This document shows positions 24,901-34,640 of a DNA stretch of 64,000 bases, piece after piece. Under the pieces are notes generated by a model. The model was not told the origin of the DNA. It made no database searches and saw only the letters and a list, made by a program, of their open reading frames with translations. The stretch covers positions 425,623-489,622 of the forward strand of contig NZ_JBFONW020000003.1 in NCBI RefSeq assembly GCF_040783535.2, given 5' to 3'. This DNA is from Aestuariibius insulae (GTDB lineage: Bacteria > Pseudomonadota > Alphaproteobacteria > Rhodobacterales > Rhodobacteraceae). Each line of letters opens with the position of its first letter. The first letter of the stretch is position 1. The translations under genes and the position numbers were made by a program.

Positions 24901-26549
24901 GCCGCTTCGGCCGGATTGGCCTCGGGGAAGATCGGCTCGCCCTTCTCCTCGAGGCTGCGCCCATGGCGGATCAGCTTCTCGCGCATCTCGCAGGCCATCG
25001 CCCAAGCGGTGTTCGGATTTCGGCAGGGCAGGCAGAAGGTCACGTCCTGTCCGAACACATCCTGCCCAGTCACGCGCACCTGCAGATCGTCCTTCTCGCC
25101 CAACTCGCCTTCTTCCAGCTCCTCGGCAAAGTCGTAGAACACCTTGCGAAATAGATCGACATCCGCGTCATGGCGCATCTTCAGCACGATCAGGCGGATC
25201 AGCTCGCTATGCTTGAGCGTCCAGTTCTCGAACGGCTCGGACACGAATTCGTTGACCGGCACGATTAGCCGCACGCCTGTCCAGACGCGCAGCTGCACAT
25301 AGGTGAAATGGATCCGCTCGACATCGCAGATCTCGCCTTTGTAGACGATCCGGTCGCCGATCCGCGCCGCCTGGTTCAGCGCGATCTGCATGGAGGCCAT
25401 GATATTGCCCAGCACCGTGCGCGCGGCAAAGGCCAGGATCAGCGTCAGCGCCCCGGCCGAGGCCAGAAGCGAGAATCCCAGCGTATTGAAGACATCCGCC
25501 TGCGTCAGGACGATCCCGCCGCCGATGAGGACGATCAGGATGATCAGCGCCCGCCGCCCGGCAGCGATCCGGGTCACAAGCGCCCTGAACTCGGAGTTCT
25601 CCAGCTCTTTGAGCGAATTGTCGTGCAGGTTCACCATCCGGTCGAGCACGGCATCCACGACATTCACAACCAGCATCAGCGCCGCGATGACAAAGCCGAG
25701 CGCGATCAAGGGCCCCAGGATCGTGCTGATCTGACCCGAAAAGACAAAGAGGCTGGTCGTCAGCGACGAGATCACGAAGGTTACGACAAAGAAGATGAGC
25801 GGCATCCGGATCGCATGGACGATGTCGCCGCCAAGCCGGCTATCGGTGCGCGCCGCCAGCCGCTTCATCAGCCGGCGCGTCGCCATCCCGGCCAGCAGCG
25901 CCAGAAGCAGCACGATCGGAAGGCCGATCACCTCCCAGATCATCAGGTTCCAGAACGTATCCGCCCGCATCCAGTCGGGCAGCCACTCTTCGAACCGGGT
26001 CGGCCCGTAAAGCTCGAACAGAGCATCGATATTGGCCACGCTCTGCGAGGAGAAGATCCAGACCGCATCGCCATCCGCTGGCTTGATCCGGTTCAGCCGG
26101 ATCGCGACCGACCGGTCCTCCAGATCGAGGATCCACATCAGAAGCGACCGCCGAACCTCTCCGGCCACCGCGCTGTCGGAGGTCGCCAAAGCATCGAGGG
26201 AATCGGGCCGCTCAAGAAGGGACTGCCAGTCGATGATGACCTTCCGGTCGATGATCATATGCAGCCTACGTGCCAGATCCTCGCCCCGCGCCGCCTGTTC
26301 GGAGGGTTCGAAATCCGACAGGTCCATCAGATGCGCCGCAGTCTCGAATTCGTTCGCCGCCGCCGCATCCAGCAGCGCCTCGATCGTCGATTGCGGCGTG
26401 GACCGGTCCAGATCCCCCGGCGCGGCGCCTAGCCCTTCATTCAGGCGGTCGACCTCGAAATAGGGTTCGATCGCCAACGCAGGGAGCGTCAGGCAAAGCC
26501 AGAAAAGCGCCGCCAGCGCCAAGCGAAAAGAAGATCTGAGAAACACCAT
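24897..26549 (-). CDS. MscS-like mechanosensitive channel family protein
   Basis: The 550-residue membrane protein starts with a signal peptide (MVFLRSSFRLALAALFWLCL) and has a periplasmic region of about 190 residues. Hydrophobic segments follow near residues 205-225, 250-275, 285-310 and 340-390, and then the MscS core: LASAGALTLILAFAARTVLGNIMASMQIALNQAARIGDRIVY, with the pore helix and the beta-domain start. The C-terminal part has GVRLIVPVNEFVSEPFENWT. It probably gates in response to membrane tension during osmotic downshock. The start at 26549 gives the better signal peptide. Confidence 0.88.
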   Translation of the reverse strand: MVFLRSSFRLALAALFWLCLTLPALAIEPYFEVDRLNEGLGAAPGDLDRSTPQSTIEALLDAAAANEFETAAHLMDLSDFEPSEQAARGEDLARRLHMIIDRKVIIDWQSLLERPDSLDALATSDSAVAGEVRRSLLMWILDLEDRSVAIRLNRIKPADGDAVWIFSSQSVANIDALFELYGPTRFEEWLPDWMRADTFWNLMIWEVIGLPIVLLLALLAGMATRRLMKRLAARTDSRLGGDIVHAIRMPLIFFVVTFVISSLTTSLFVFSGQISTILGPLIALGFVIAALMLVVNVVDAVLDRMVNLHDNSLKELENSEFRALVTRIAAGRRALIILIVLIGGGIVLTQADVFNTLGFSLLASAGALTLILAFAARTVLGNIMASMQIALNQAARIGDRIVYKGEICDVERIHFTYVQLRVWTGVRLIVPVNEFVSEPFENWTLKHSELIRLIVLKMRHDADVDLFRKVFYDFAEELEEGELGEKDDLQVRVTGQDVFGQDVTFCLPCRNPNTAWAMACEMREKLIRHGRSLEEKGEPIFPEANPAEAA

Positions 26550-26583
26550 CGCCGGATCAACCGGCGAGGGCAGGCCAAGTTCC

Positions 26584-26946
26584 TTACATGAACCCCAGCT
26601 CAAGCCGCGCCTCGTCCGACATCATATCCATCCCCCAGGGCGGCTCCCAGGTCAGATCGACATCGACGCTCTGTACGCCCGGCACCGCGCTCACCGCATC
26701 GGCAACCCATCCGGGCATCTCGCCTGCAACCGGACATCCCGGAGCGGTCAGCGTCATGATGACATTCACCTTGCTCTCGTCGCTGATCTCGATCGTGTAG
26801 ATCAGCCCCAGATCGAAGATATTCACCGGTATTTCAGGATCATAGACCGACCGGCACGCCTCCACGATAGCCTCATGCAGAGGGTGATCGGTCGAAGACG
26901 GCGCAATAAGCGGCGCGCCTTCCATCTGCGGCTGTGGCTCGGGCAT
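26584..26946 (-). CDS. sufT: SufT-like DUF59 iron-sulfur assembly protein
   Basis: The 120-residue protein starts at ATG 26946 behind GGAGAG. It contains the DUF59/MIP18 fold motifs: IVEACRSVYDPEIPVNIFDLGLIYTIEI, then VIMTLTAPGCPVAGEMPG with the conserved cysteine, and DVDLTWEPPWGMDMMSDEARLELG. SufT proteins help mature [4Fe-4S] enzymes. It is 34 bases upstream of the MscS-like gene on the same strand. There is no suf operon in the window. Confidence 0.9.
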   Translation of the reverse strand: MPEPQPQMEGAPLIAPSSTDHPLHEAIVEACRSVYDPEIPVNIFDLGLIYTIEISDESKVNVIMTLTAPGCPVAGEMPGWVADAVSAVPGVQSVDVDLTWEPPWGMDMMSDEARLELGFM

Positions 26947-27112
26947 GATCTCTCCACTGTCAATCCTGAGCGAAGATATAGGGATTTCAGACCCAATGGT
27001 CCAGACGACCGCGCGCCGCGGCGCTGTCACGCTTAACCATCTGTTTCCAAAGAGAGCATAATTCGGCCCAATTCTCTGGATAGGTCGGCGTCAACTCAGT
27101 TGGACGCCACCC

Positions 27113-29314
27113 GTGACAGAAACCCAAGCTACCTCAAACGCGCGCCTGGACCGCCGCCTGGCTCCGGTGATTTTTACCGCGACGATTTTCCTCAGCGCCG
27201 GCCTGCTCTTTTTCGTTCAGCCCCTCTTTGCCCGCCTCGTCCTGCCCGAGATTGGCGGCGCGCCCGCTGTCTGGACAACGGCGATGCTTTTCTTCCAGGT
27301 CACCCTGCTTTTGGGCTATGTCTACGCGCATGTTCTGACCCGGCACGTCCCGATCCGCATCCAGCCGTTCGTCCATCTTGGCATTTGGGCCGTGGCGCTC
27401 CTCTTCCTGCCGCTCTCTATCCACGAAGGCTGGCTCTACGACCCCGGTCGATCCACGGTTCTCCAAACCCTGACCCTCTTTGCCTTTGGCGTCGGCGTTC
27501 CCTTCGCGCTTCTGTCGGCCAACTCGCCGCTCCTTCAGGCGTGGTATGCCCGGTCCGGCGGTCCACGTGCCGAGGATCCGTATTTTCTTTACGGCGCCAG
27601 CAATATCGGCTCGCTTCTGGCTCTGCTGGCCTTCCCGCTCCTGGCCGAACCGCTCTTCGGCATGTCCCGGATCGGAGCGGCATGGGCCATCGGGTTCATC
27701 GGTCTCGGCGCGCTCCTGGCCGCCAGCGGCGGTTTGGCCGCAACAGGGCGGCGAATGCCGTCCATTCCCGCCGGTCTCTCGCATATCATGATTACACCCC
27801 GCCAGATCGGGCTCTGGCTCCTCCTGTCTTTCGTGCCGTCCTCCCTGATGCTGGCGATCACGACCAAGATCAGCACCGATCTCGGCGCGATCCCCCTCAT
27901 CTGGGTCGTACCGCTCTCGCTTTACCTGCTCTCGTTCGTCATCGCCTTCCGCAGCCTCTCGCATGCCGTAAGGCGCGGCCTCACTGCCGTCACGCTGGTT
28001 TCGCTGGTGGTCCTGACAATCTGCGCAAGCTCGGTCTTTGCACCCTCAGGCACCGTTCTGATTGCCGTTTTTCTAATCGCGGCGTTCTTTTGCATCGCGG
28101 TGTTCTGTCACCACCGCCTGTATGACAGCCGCCCATCCGCAGAGGATCTCACGGTCTTTTATGTCACCATGTCGGTCGGAGGCGCGCTTGGCGGTCTTTT
28201 CAACTCGATCATTGCCCCCAGCCTCTTCGACACGATGCTGGAGGTCCCGCTCTCCATCCTCGCTGCCGCTGCCGCCTATGCCATCGCCTCAAACGGGCGA
28301 GGCGCCAGATCGCTTGCCATCGGCATCCTGATTGGCGCCGTGCTTTTGGCCGCATGGGTTGCAACGGTGTTTGCCTTCGGCATGCCGCCCGCAACCGCAA
28401 CCGCATTCATTCTGATCGTTGCAGCATCATCGGGCCTGCTGGTCTTCCGCAAAGCAGCGCTCGCTCCTTTGGCGGTCACCGGCCTCTTCTTCGCGTTCGA
28501 AAGCACATTGGAGACCGGGGAAACCCTCTTCACCGATCGCAGCTTCTTCGGATCGCACCGGGTGGGCGACCGGGACGGCCTACGTGTCTATGTCAACGGT
28601 AATACGATCCACGGCATGCAGCACACGGACGAAATCGACATGCGTCCCACCCCGCTGTCCTATTACCATCCGGGCGGCCCCATGGCGCAAATAATCCAAA
28701 GCGGGCGCGGTCAGGCATCGGACAGCGTCGGAGTGCTGGGGCTCGGCGTCGGCTCGCTCGCCTGCTATGCCATCCCGGGCCAAAGCTGGGAATTCTACGA
28801 GATCGACGAAACCGTTGACCGCGTCGCGCGAGATCCGGCTCTTTTCGGGTTCCTCTCAGAGTGCACACCGGATGCGCCCACACATCTGGGAGACGCTCGC
28901 ATCGTCCTGCGCGATCAGGAGAGGGCCTACGACATCCTTTATCTCGACGCCTACAGTTCCGACTTTGTCCCGATCCATCTGGTTACCAAAGAAGCCGTGC
29001 AGCTCTATCGCGACCGCATCGCCAAGGACGGCCTTCTCGTCTTTCACATCTCCAACCGCTACTACGATCTTTCCGCCCCCCTGGCCCGCATCGGCGATGC
29101 GCTCGGTCTGCAGATGGCGATCCGACGAGACCGCCCCGATCTGACGCTCGACGAAAATGAGGGCCGCAACCCCTCCGACGTCCTTGTAATGTCGCCTGAT
29201 CCTGACTGGATCGAGGCGCTTCAGCAAACCGCCGACTGGACGCCGATCAAGGGTGACGGCAAACGGATCTGGACCGACGATTTCGCCAACCTTCTGTCGG
29301 CGCGAAAATTCTAG
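27113..29314 (+). CDS. Fused membrane/spermidine synthase-like protein
   Basis: The 733-residue protein probably starts at GTG 27113. The first about 450 residues form roughly a dozen hydrophobic segments (LFFVQPLFARLVLPEIGGAPAVWTTAM is typical of this family). The C-terminal part is a spermidine synthase-like methyltransferase fold: SVGVLGLGVGSLACYA, WEFYEIDETVDRVARDP and YDILYLDAYSSDFVPIHLVTKEA. Aminopropyl transfer is not established for these membrane fusions. The gene converges on the RimK fusion gene with a 4-base stop overlap. Confidence 0.85.
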   Translation: MTETQATSNARLDRRLAPVIFTATIFLSAGLLFFVQPLFARLVLPEIGGAPAVWTTAMLFFQVTLLLGYVYAHVLTRHVPIRIQPFVHLGIWAVALLFLPLSIHEGWLYDPGRSTVLQTLTLFAFGVGVPFALLSANSPLLQAWYARSGGPRAEDPYFLYGASNIGSLLALLAFPLLAEPLFGMSRIGAAWAIGFIGLGALLAASGGLAATGRRMPSIPAGLSHIMITPRQIGLWLLLSFVPSSLMLAITTKISTDLGAIPLIWVVPLSLYLLSFVIAFRSLSHAVRRGLTAVTLVSLVVLTICASSVFAPSGTVLIAVFLIAAFFCIAVFCHHRLYDSRPSAEDLTVFYVTMSVGGALGGLFNSIIAPSLFDTMLEVPLSILAAAAAYAIASNGRGARSLAIGILIGAVLLAAWVATVFAFGMPPATATAFILIVAASSGLLVFRKAALAPLAVTGLFFAFESTLETGETLFTDRSFFGSHRVGDRDGLRVYVNGNTIHGMQHTDEIDMRPTPLSYYHPGGPMAQIIQSGRGQASDSVGVLGLGVGSLACYAIPGQSWEFYEIDETVDRVARDPALFGFLSECTPDAPTHLGDARIVLRDQERAYDILYLDAYSSDFVPIHLVTKEAVQLYRDRIAKDGLLVFHISNRYYDLSAPLARIGDALGLQMAIRRDRPDLTLDENEGRNPSDVLVMSPDPDWIEALQQTADWTPIKGDGKRIWTDDFANLLSARKF

Positions 29315-30696
29315 CCTTTCCGCGCCCGCACCGGGCGGGGCAGGGCGCGCTTTTCGATCCCCTCGATGATCAGTCCGGCGATATTCTTGCCGCTCGCCTT
29401 CTCGATCCCCTCCAACCCGGGGGAGGAGTTTACCTCCAGCACCTTCGGGCCGCTCTCCGCGCGCAGCAGATCCACGCCTGCCACGCCCAGCTTGAAGGCC
29501 TTCGCCGCCTTGATCGCGGCCTCACGCTCCTCTTTGGTGATCCGGACCGATTTGGCCGTCCCGCCGCGATGCAGGTTCGACCGGAAGTCATCGCCGCCCG
29601 CCGTCCGCTTCATCGAGGCGACGACCTTCGATCCGATTACCAGACAGCGGATATCCTCGCCCGCCGCTTCCTTGACGAAATCCTGAACCAGAAACGACGC
29701 CTTCAGCCCCCGGAAGGCATCGATCACCGACTGCGCCGCCTTCTTGGTCTCAGCCAGCACAACGCCCTTGCCTTGCGTCGATTCCAGCAACTTCACGATC
29801 AACGGAGCCGTCCCCACCAACCCCATCAGATTATCCGTGTCATGCGGAGAGGCGGCAAAGGCCGTCGTCGGCATCCCGATCCGGTGCCGCGCCAGGATCT
29901 GGTGGGCATGCAGCTTGTCCCGGCTGGCTGTGATCCCTTCGGAGCCGTTCACGCAATGGGTCCCCAGCGTCTCGAACTGACGCACGACAGCGGTCCCGTA
30001 ATTCGTGATCGACGCCCCGATCCGCGGGATCACCGCGTCGTAGCGCGGCAACCGCTTGCCGTCGTAATGCACTTCGGGCGCCATCGCATTGATCGCCATG
30101 TAACAGCGCAACGTGTCGATCACCTCGACCTCGTGCCCGTGTTTTTCCCCCTCAGCCACCAGCCGCGTGGTCGAATAATTGCCGACCTCGCGTGACAGAA
30201 CGGCGATGCGCAGCGCCCTGCGCGGCGCCGCCGCCTTAATGCGCGAAGAGCTGTAGACGTCATAGCTCAGCTCAGGCTGCAGAAAGCTCTCCGACGGCTG
30301 AACCGTCACATCCTCGGCCAGCGCCTGCCGTCCCAGCAGCATCCGGTAGGCCATGTTGCCTCGATCGGTCAGGGTCACTTCGATCGGCCAGCTCCTGCCA
30401 TCGACCGACAGCTCGGTCTCGATGACATAGCGCAGCTCGGCCTCGCCATTGGACGAGGTCACCTCGCGTCGGTCGATCACGGGGGCCGAGCAGGGGATCA
30501 CGAGATCCTCCCGCCCCGGCACCGGATGCACAGCAAAGCGGACCTTGGGCTTGGCCGCCGATCCGAAGGGCTCGATATCGAAAGCATGCAGCGCCGAGGT
30601 GCGCGCGCCCGTATCAATCTTGGCCTTGATGGCCGGAAGACCCAGATCGGGCAGCGCAAGCCACTCCTCCCATCCCAGGGCAATGGTCTTGGACAT
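29311..30696 (-). CDS. rimK: RimB-RimK fusion: retropepsin-like protease and glutamate ligase
   Basis: The 461-residue protein joins two domains. Residues 1 to about 145 resemble the retropepsin-like RimB family (LPDLGLPAIKAKIDTGARTSALHA, with the DTG active-site motif, and later YRMLLGRQAL). From about residue 160 it is a RimK ATP-grasp ligase (ALRIAVLSREVGNYSTTRLV, GITASRDKLHAHQIL, APLIVKLLESTQGKGVVL, VLEVNSSPGLEGIE). RimK adds glutamates to the C-terminus of ribosomal protein S6, and RimB removes them. Fusion of the opposing activities in one polypeptide is notable. Confidence 0.88.
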   Translation of the reverse strand: MSKTIALGWEEWLALPDLGLPAIKAKIDTGARTSALHAFDIEPFGSAAKPKVRFAVHPVPGREDLVIPCSAPVIDRREVTSSNGEAELRYVIETELSVDGRSWPIEVTLTDRGNMAYRMLLGRQALAEDVTVQPSESFLQPELSYDVYSSSRIKAAAPRRALRIAVLSREVGNYSTTRLVAEGEKHGHEVEVIDTLRCYMAINAMAPEVHYDGKRLPRYDAVIPRIGASITNYGTAVVRQFETLGTHCVNGSEGITASRDKLHAHQILARHRIGMPTTAFAASPHDTDNLMGLVGTAPLIVKLLESTQGKGVVLAETKKAAQSVIDAFRGLKASFLVQDFVKEAAGEDIRCLVIGSKVVASMKRTAGGDDFRSNLHRGGTAKSVRITKEEREAAIKAAKAFKLGVAGVDLLRAESGPKVLEVNSSPGLEGIEKASGKNIAGLIIEGIEKRALPRPVRARKG

Positions 30697-31113
30697 GGCG
30701 TGGCTCCTTGGCTGTTCCGGACCGTCCGCGATCTGGTAGGTTCGATGTAACAGGCGGCAGCCCGGTCAGAAAGGTCCGGCATCCGGCACGCTTGCAAGCG
30801 CTGCAGACAGACGCCCAAGGGGCCCTTCGCACCGGCTTTTCCCGGTTGTCTCGGCAGATCCGCTGACCTAACGTCCGGTTGACGCGGGAAAGAGGCGCCG
30901 CCTACAGGTTGGTTTTCGAGGAGATCGAACACCGCCAGGCAAGCCGGACATCCGCGGGTGTGACAGATACGGTACCGCCTCAAGGACATTTGGTCTTAAG
31001 GCAATGAGTTCAGTCAAAGACGATCCACCGTCTTTTCACGGTGCGATGAGACATTGAAATAAAATACTCTGCGGAATTTGACCTGCGCAGAAGTTGAATT
31101 GGAGGATATTGAA
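30697..31113. other. 417-base intergenic region upstream of the unrecognised gene
   Basis: No gene is supported here. A hairpin AAAGACG-ATCCAC-CGTCTTT at 31016-31035 followed by a T looks like a terminator. The bases after it (31055-31077) are AT-rich and may hold the promoter of the 31114 gene. Confidence 0.5.
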
Positions 31114-32244
31114 ATGGCTGCCAAGCCGACGCATCCAGTCTTTATGGATCTGTTGATCAAGCTGAATAGAGCTGAAAAGGACTATATGTCCAATATCTAT
31201 GGGCCAATGACGGACGCTTTTGAAAAAGCTTTGGACAATCGTAAGGGTGCCTATGACGAGCAGGCGAAGTTCGAGCAGATCGGGGTCGATCTTCTGACAA
31301 TCGTCTCACTTGCAGCCCTTGCAGCGCTCGCCCCGGTGGCAGTGGCGGGCGCGGGCGCCGGAGCCTGGCTTGCCAGAGGCTATGCCTCTATGCGCGTCTC
31401 CAGCGGCCTCAAGAACTCCCGCTCGATGTTGAGAGTGATCTCGAACACCCGGTTCAAGCGCGGTTGGTCGAACAATATCGGCTATCAGGGCATCAGCTAT
31501 GCAGGCGACAAGGTTGTCAGCACCTTGACCTATGGCGGGGCACGAGTCACTGGCGATCTGTTCGGATATGGCTCGTTCTACATGCGTGCCAAGATTTTTG
31601 CGGAGCAGGCCGAAGCGGCAAAATGCGTGGATCTGGAAACCGCCCAAGTTGCGCTCGATCCCGGCTATTATCGCTCCAATTTCCGAAAGTTCATTCGCGC
31701 CAACTTCGATCGATGGGAGACGATCTTCACCGCCATCGGGCAGGATCCCGAATTGACCGACGAATCTGCCGCTGTCTTGGGTGAAATCTTCTCGGGTATT
31801 CCGCTTCTTTATCCGGTCCCATTTGTCGATGGTAAGGCGCTCGAGCCCAAATTCGAATTGCTGTTCTATCTCTATGATATTCTGGATCGCGATACCGTCG
31901 ATGTCTACGGTATGGAAATGCGAAAGCAGCCCGATGGTCCCTATGCGCCTGAAATGGTCTTGCAGCGCCGTGATCCGATCAATGTCATGCCAAGCTCACC
32001 GAATTATCCGAAATCCGGCGTCAATTACTACGATCCTGGACGAAAGGTCGGAAACCACATCAACAGGATCTACTCTGATCTGGTCGAGAAATACCCCAAA
32101 TTTCAGGAGTCGAACACAGAAAGATCCGGCGACTTCTTCGACAACTGGCTTTTCGTGAACGACGTCAATCGCGAGGTAATGGAGAAGGCGGAGGAATGTC
32201 TGGCCGATCTCACCGAAGCTGCAACCTATACCGGCCAAATGTAA
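31114..32244 (+). CDS. Unrecognised 376-residue protein
   Basis: The start at ATG 31114 is set by TTGGAGGATATTGAA directly upstream. No family is recognised. Residues near 58-82 form a hydrophobic, alanine/glycine-rich hairpin (LLTIVSLAALAALAPVAVAGAG) that could insert in a membrane. After it come a basic stretch (SGLKNSRSMLRVISNTRFKRG), a glycine/tyrosine region and a long acidic C-terminal part with many aromatic residues (FELLFYLYDILDRDTVDVYG, FFDNWLFVNDVNREVMEKAEE). It has no signal peptide, and only one cysteine pair far apart. Codon use is more AT-rich than in the flanking rimK and tgt genes, suggesting transfer. It could be a secreted effector or toxin, but nothing shows this. Confidence 0.75.
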   Translation: MAAKPTHPVFMDLLIKLNRAEKDYMSNIYGPMTDAFEKALDNRKGAYDEQAKFEQIGVDLLTIVSLAALAALAPVAVAGAGAGAWLARGYASMRVSSGLKNSRSMLRVISNTRFKRGWSNNIGYQGISYAGDKVVSTLTYGGARVTGDLFGYGSFYMRAKIFAEQAEAAKCVDLETAQVALDPGYYRSNFRKFIRANFDRWETIFTAIGQDPELTDESAAVLGEIFSGIPLLYPVPFVDGKALEPKFELLFYLYDILDRDTVDVYGMEMRKQPDGPYAPEMVLQRRDPINVMPSSPNYPKSGVNYYDPGRKVGNHINRIYSDLVEKYPKFQESNTERSGDFFDNWLFVNDVNREVMEKAEECLADLTEAATYTGQM

Positions 32245-32311
32245 GCTGATTTTCCGATCTCGCGCGCGATCTGCGCTTGGCCCTCCGCGCCTGATCGGGC
32301 AAAACACGCGC

Positions 32312-33442
32312 GTGACCGACCGCTTCTCCTTCTCCCTTGACGCCACCGACGGCAGGGCCCGCACCGGCGTGATCTCCACCCCGAGGGGGGAGATCCGCAC
32401 CCCTGCCTTCATGCCCGTGGGCACCGCAGGTACGGTCAAAGCAATGCTGCCTGAAAGCGTCCGCGCGACCGGCGCCGATATCCTGCTGGGCAATACCTAT
32501 CACCTGATGCTGCGTCCCACGGCCGAGCGGGTGGAGCGTCTCGGCGGCCTGCACCGCTTCATGAACTGGGACAGACCGATCCTCACCGATTCAGGCGGCT
32601 TTCAGGTCATGTCGCTGGGCGCTCTGCGAAAACTCGACGAGGATGGCGTCACCTTTAAATCCCATATCGACGGCTCCAAGCATCGTCTGACGCCCGAACG
32701 CTCGATGGAAATCCAGCGGCTCCTCGGCTCCGACATCGTCATGTGCTTCGACGAATGCCCCGCGCTCCCCGCCGATCGCGAACGCATCGCAGATAGCATG
32801 CGCCTTTCGATGCGCTGGGCCGCCCGCTCGCGTGAGGCCTTCGGAGATCGCCCCGGCCACGCGCTCTTCGGGATCCAGCAGGGCGGGCTCGAACAGGACC
32901 TGCGCGGCGAAAGCGCGGAGGCCCTGCGCGCTATTGGCTTTGAGGGCTACGCCATCGGAGGCCTCGCCGTCGGCGAAGGGCAGGAGGCTATGTTCGGCGT
33001 TCTCGACTACGCACCCGATCAACTGCCCGAGGATAGGCCCCGCTACCTGATGGGCGTGGGCAAACCGGACGACATCGTCGGCGCCGTCAAGCGCGGCATC
33101 GACATGATAGACTGCGTCCTGCCGTCCCGGTCAGGCCGCACGGGGCAGGCCTTCACGCGGCGCGGCGTCGTCAACATCAAGAATGCCCGCCACCAGGACG
33201 ACCCGCGCCCTTTGGACGAGAGCTGTACCTGTCCAGCCTGCAAAAGCTATTCCCGCGCCTATCTGCACCACGTCTTCCGCGCCCAGGAGATGATCTCGGG
33301 CATGCTCCTGACCTGGCACAACCTGCATTATTTTCAGGAAATCATGTCCGGCATGCGCGCCGCCATTGCCGAGGGCCGCTTCGACGCCTGGGAGGCCGAT
33401 TTCCACAAGCTGCGAGCGCAAGGCGATATCGAGCCGCTTTGA
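32312..33442 (+). CDS. tgt: tRNA-guanine transglycosylase
   Basis: The 376-residue enzyme exchanges guanine 34 of certain tRNAs for preQ1 in queuosine synthesis. It starts at GTG 32312. It has TPAFMPVGTAGTVKAMLPE, ILLGNTYHLMLRP, the active-site LTDSGGFQVMSLG, GIQQGGLEQDLRGESAE, MGVGKPDDIVGAVKRGIDMIDCVLPSR, and the zinc site CTCPACKSYSRAYLHH. No queA or other queuosine gene adjoins it here. Confidence 0.96.
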   Translation: MTDRFSFSLDATDGRARTGVISTPRGEIRTPAFMPVGTAGTVKAMLPESVRATGADILLGNTYHLMLRPTAERVERLGGLHRFMNWDRPILTDSGGFQVMSLGALRKLDEDGVTFKSHIDGSKHRLTPERSMEIQRLLGSDIVMCFDECPALPADRERIADSMRLSMRWAARSREAFGDRPGHALFGIQQGGLEQDLRGESAEALRAIGFEGYAIGGLAVGEGQEAMFGVLDYAPDQLPEDRPRYLMGVGKPDDIVGAVKRGIDMIDCVLPSRSGRTGQAFTRRGVVNIKNARHQDDPRPLDESCTCPACKSYSRAYLHHVFRAQEMISGMLLTWHNLHYFQEIMSGMRAAIAEGRFDAWEADFHKLRAQGDIEPL

Positions 33443-33464
33443 CCTGGCCTGCGGGCGAATACCC

Positions 33465-34640
33465 TTAAAACAGACCGAGAAACTTCTTCTTTTTTGTCTC
33501 CTTCGCCAGCTTCGGCGGATTGTCAAAGTCGTAGCCATTTTTGCGAAAGAACGCCTTTACCTCGTCGCTCAGCAGCCCGCGTCCTGTTGCGTTCTGAAGA
33601 ACGTCGAAACTGCCCGCGTAATTTGACTCCACAAGAACAGGGCCGGAGGGAGTGATCGCCAGATCCGTCGATTGATAGGGGATCGCCCCGAAGACACGCG
33701 CGGTCCGCTCGTTGATGTCTTTCATCTCGTCCCAATGCGGCAGTTTTAGACCCATCAGGCCCGGAACATCGGGATGATCCTCGATATACTCGGTGACCAA
33801 CCCGTCGCTCTTTCCGATGCGGATAACCTCCCCCGTCGCATGATCGATCTCGCAGCACAGATTGCCCGGACGCCAGAAGGCACAGGCGATATTGCCCGCC
33901 GTGGTCAGCTTCATCGCCACGCAAGGCTGCCAGATCTCCGAGCCGCGCACGAGATTGGGAAACCGGATCGTCGTCAGCCCCGAGCAATAGGGCGCCAATG
34001 CCTCGTGATTGTCGAGCCGCTCCTGCAACACATAGGGCTCCTCGGACAGAACCTCCTTCAGGAAGGCCTCATAGGTCACCGGATCTGCCCCGGTCCGCTT
34101 GATCGTGGTGTCGTCCGCCTCTTCGATCACCATGACCCCGCGGCCGATCAGCCCCCCCAGCGTCTTTGCAAACAGCGCCCCCGGCGGATGGGAAAGTACC
34201 AGATCCCGCAGCTTCTCCGCGGTGTCGATCTTGGGCGTACCCGCATAGCTCCGCGCGGAATCGTCGATGATCCCGACCGTATTGGGCAGCGGGATCCCCT
34301 CCGCCTGGCACAGCAGATCCATGATGTACTTGTCTTCGGGAACCCGAAACCAGTCTTTGTCATTGACCGTATGCGAAATCGGCCAGACCGATCGCGAGCC
34401 AACAAAGCGTTGCGCGCCATCCTCCCCGTGTCGCTCCGTATCCCAAAGCGAATGACGCACGAAATCCTTCATGCTCAGCATGCTTCCCGCATTATAAAGA
34501 CGCGAGAATTCCCGGCCCAGCGCGATTGGCGATTTGCCACTGCGCCGCGCGGCGATCACCAGCAATTCATTGACCGGCATTTCTGCCTTCCCGAACTCGT
34601 CATCGGCGGCTATGGCGGTAACAGGCGTGGTTTCGTTCAT
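33465..34640 (-). CDS. ATP-grasp protein related to alpha-L-glutamate ligases
   Basis: The 391-residue protein starts at ATG 34640 behind AAGGAGAT. It has the pattern of sugar-transfer-associated ATP-grasp proteins: LYNAGSMLSMKDFVRHSLWD, a kinase-like lysine in ALFAKTLGGLIGRGVMVI, YVLQERLDNHEALAPYCSGLTTIRFPNLV, and the metal-binding end PSGPVLVESNYAGSFDVLQ. These proteins are often found with envelope polysaccharide genes, but none is adjacent here. Its substrate is unknown. It is divergent from lon. Confidence 0.8.
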   Translation of the reverse strand: MNETTPVTAIAADDEFGKAEMPVNELLVIAARRSGKSPIALGREFSRLYNAGSMLSMKDFVRHSLWDTERHGEDGAQRFVGSRSVWPISHTVNDKDWFRVPEDKYIMDLLCQAEGIPLPNTVGIIDDSARSYAGTPKIDTAEKLRDLVLSHPPGALFAKTLGGLIGRGVMVIEEADDTTIKRTGADPVTYEAFLKEVLSEEPYVLQERLDNHEALAPYCSGLTTIRFPNLVRGSEIWQPCVAMKLTTAGNIACAFWRPGNLCCEIDHATGEVIRIGKSDGLVTEYIEDHPDVPGLMGLKLPHWDEMKDINERTARVFGAIPYQSTDLAITPSGPVLVESNYAGSFDVLQNATGRGLLSDEVKAFFRKNGYDFDNPPKLAKETKKKKFLGLF

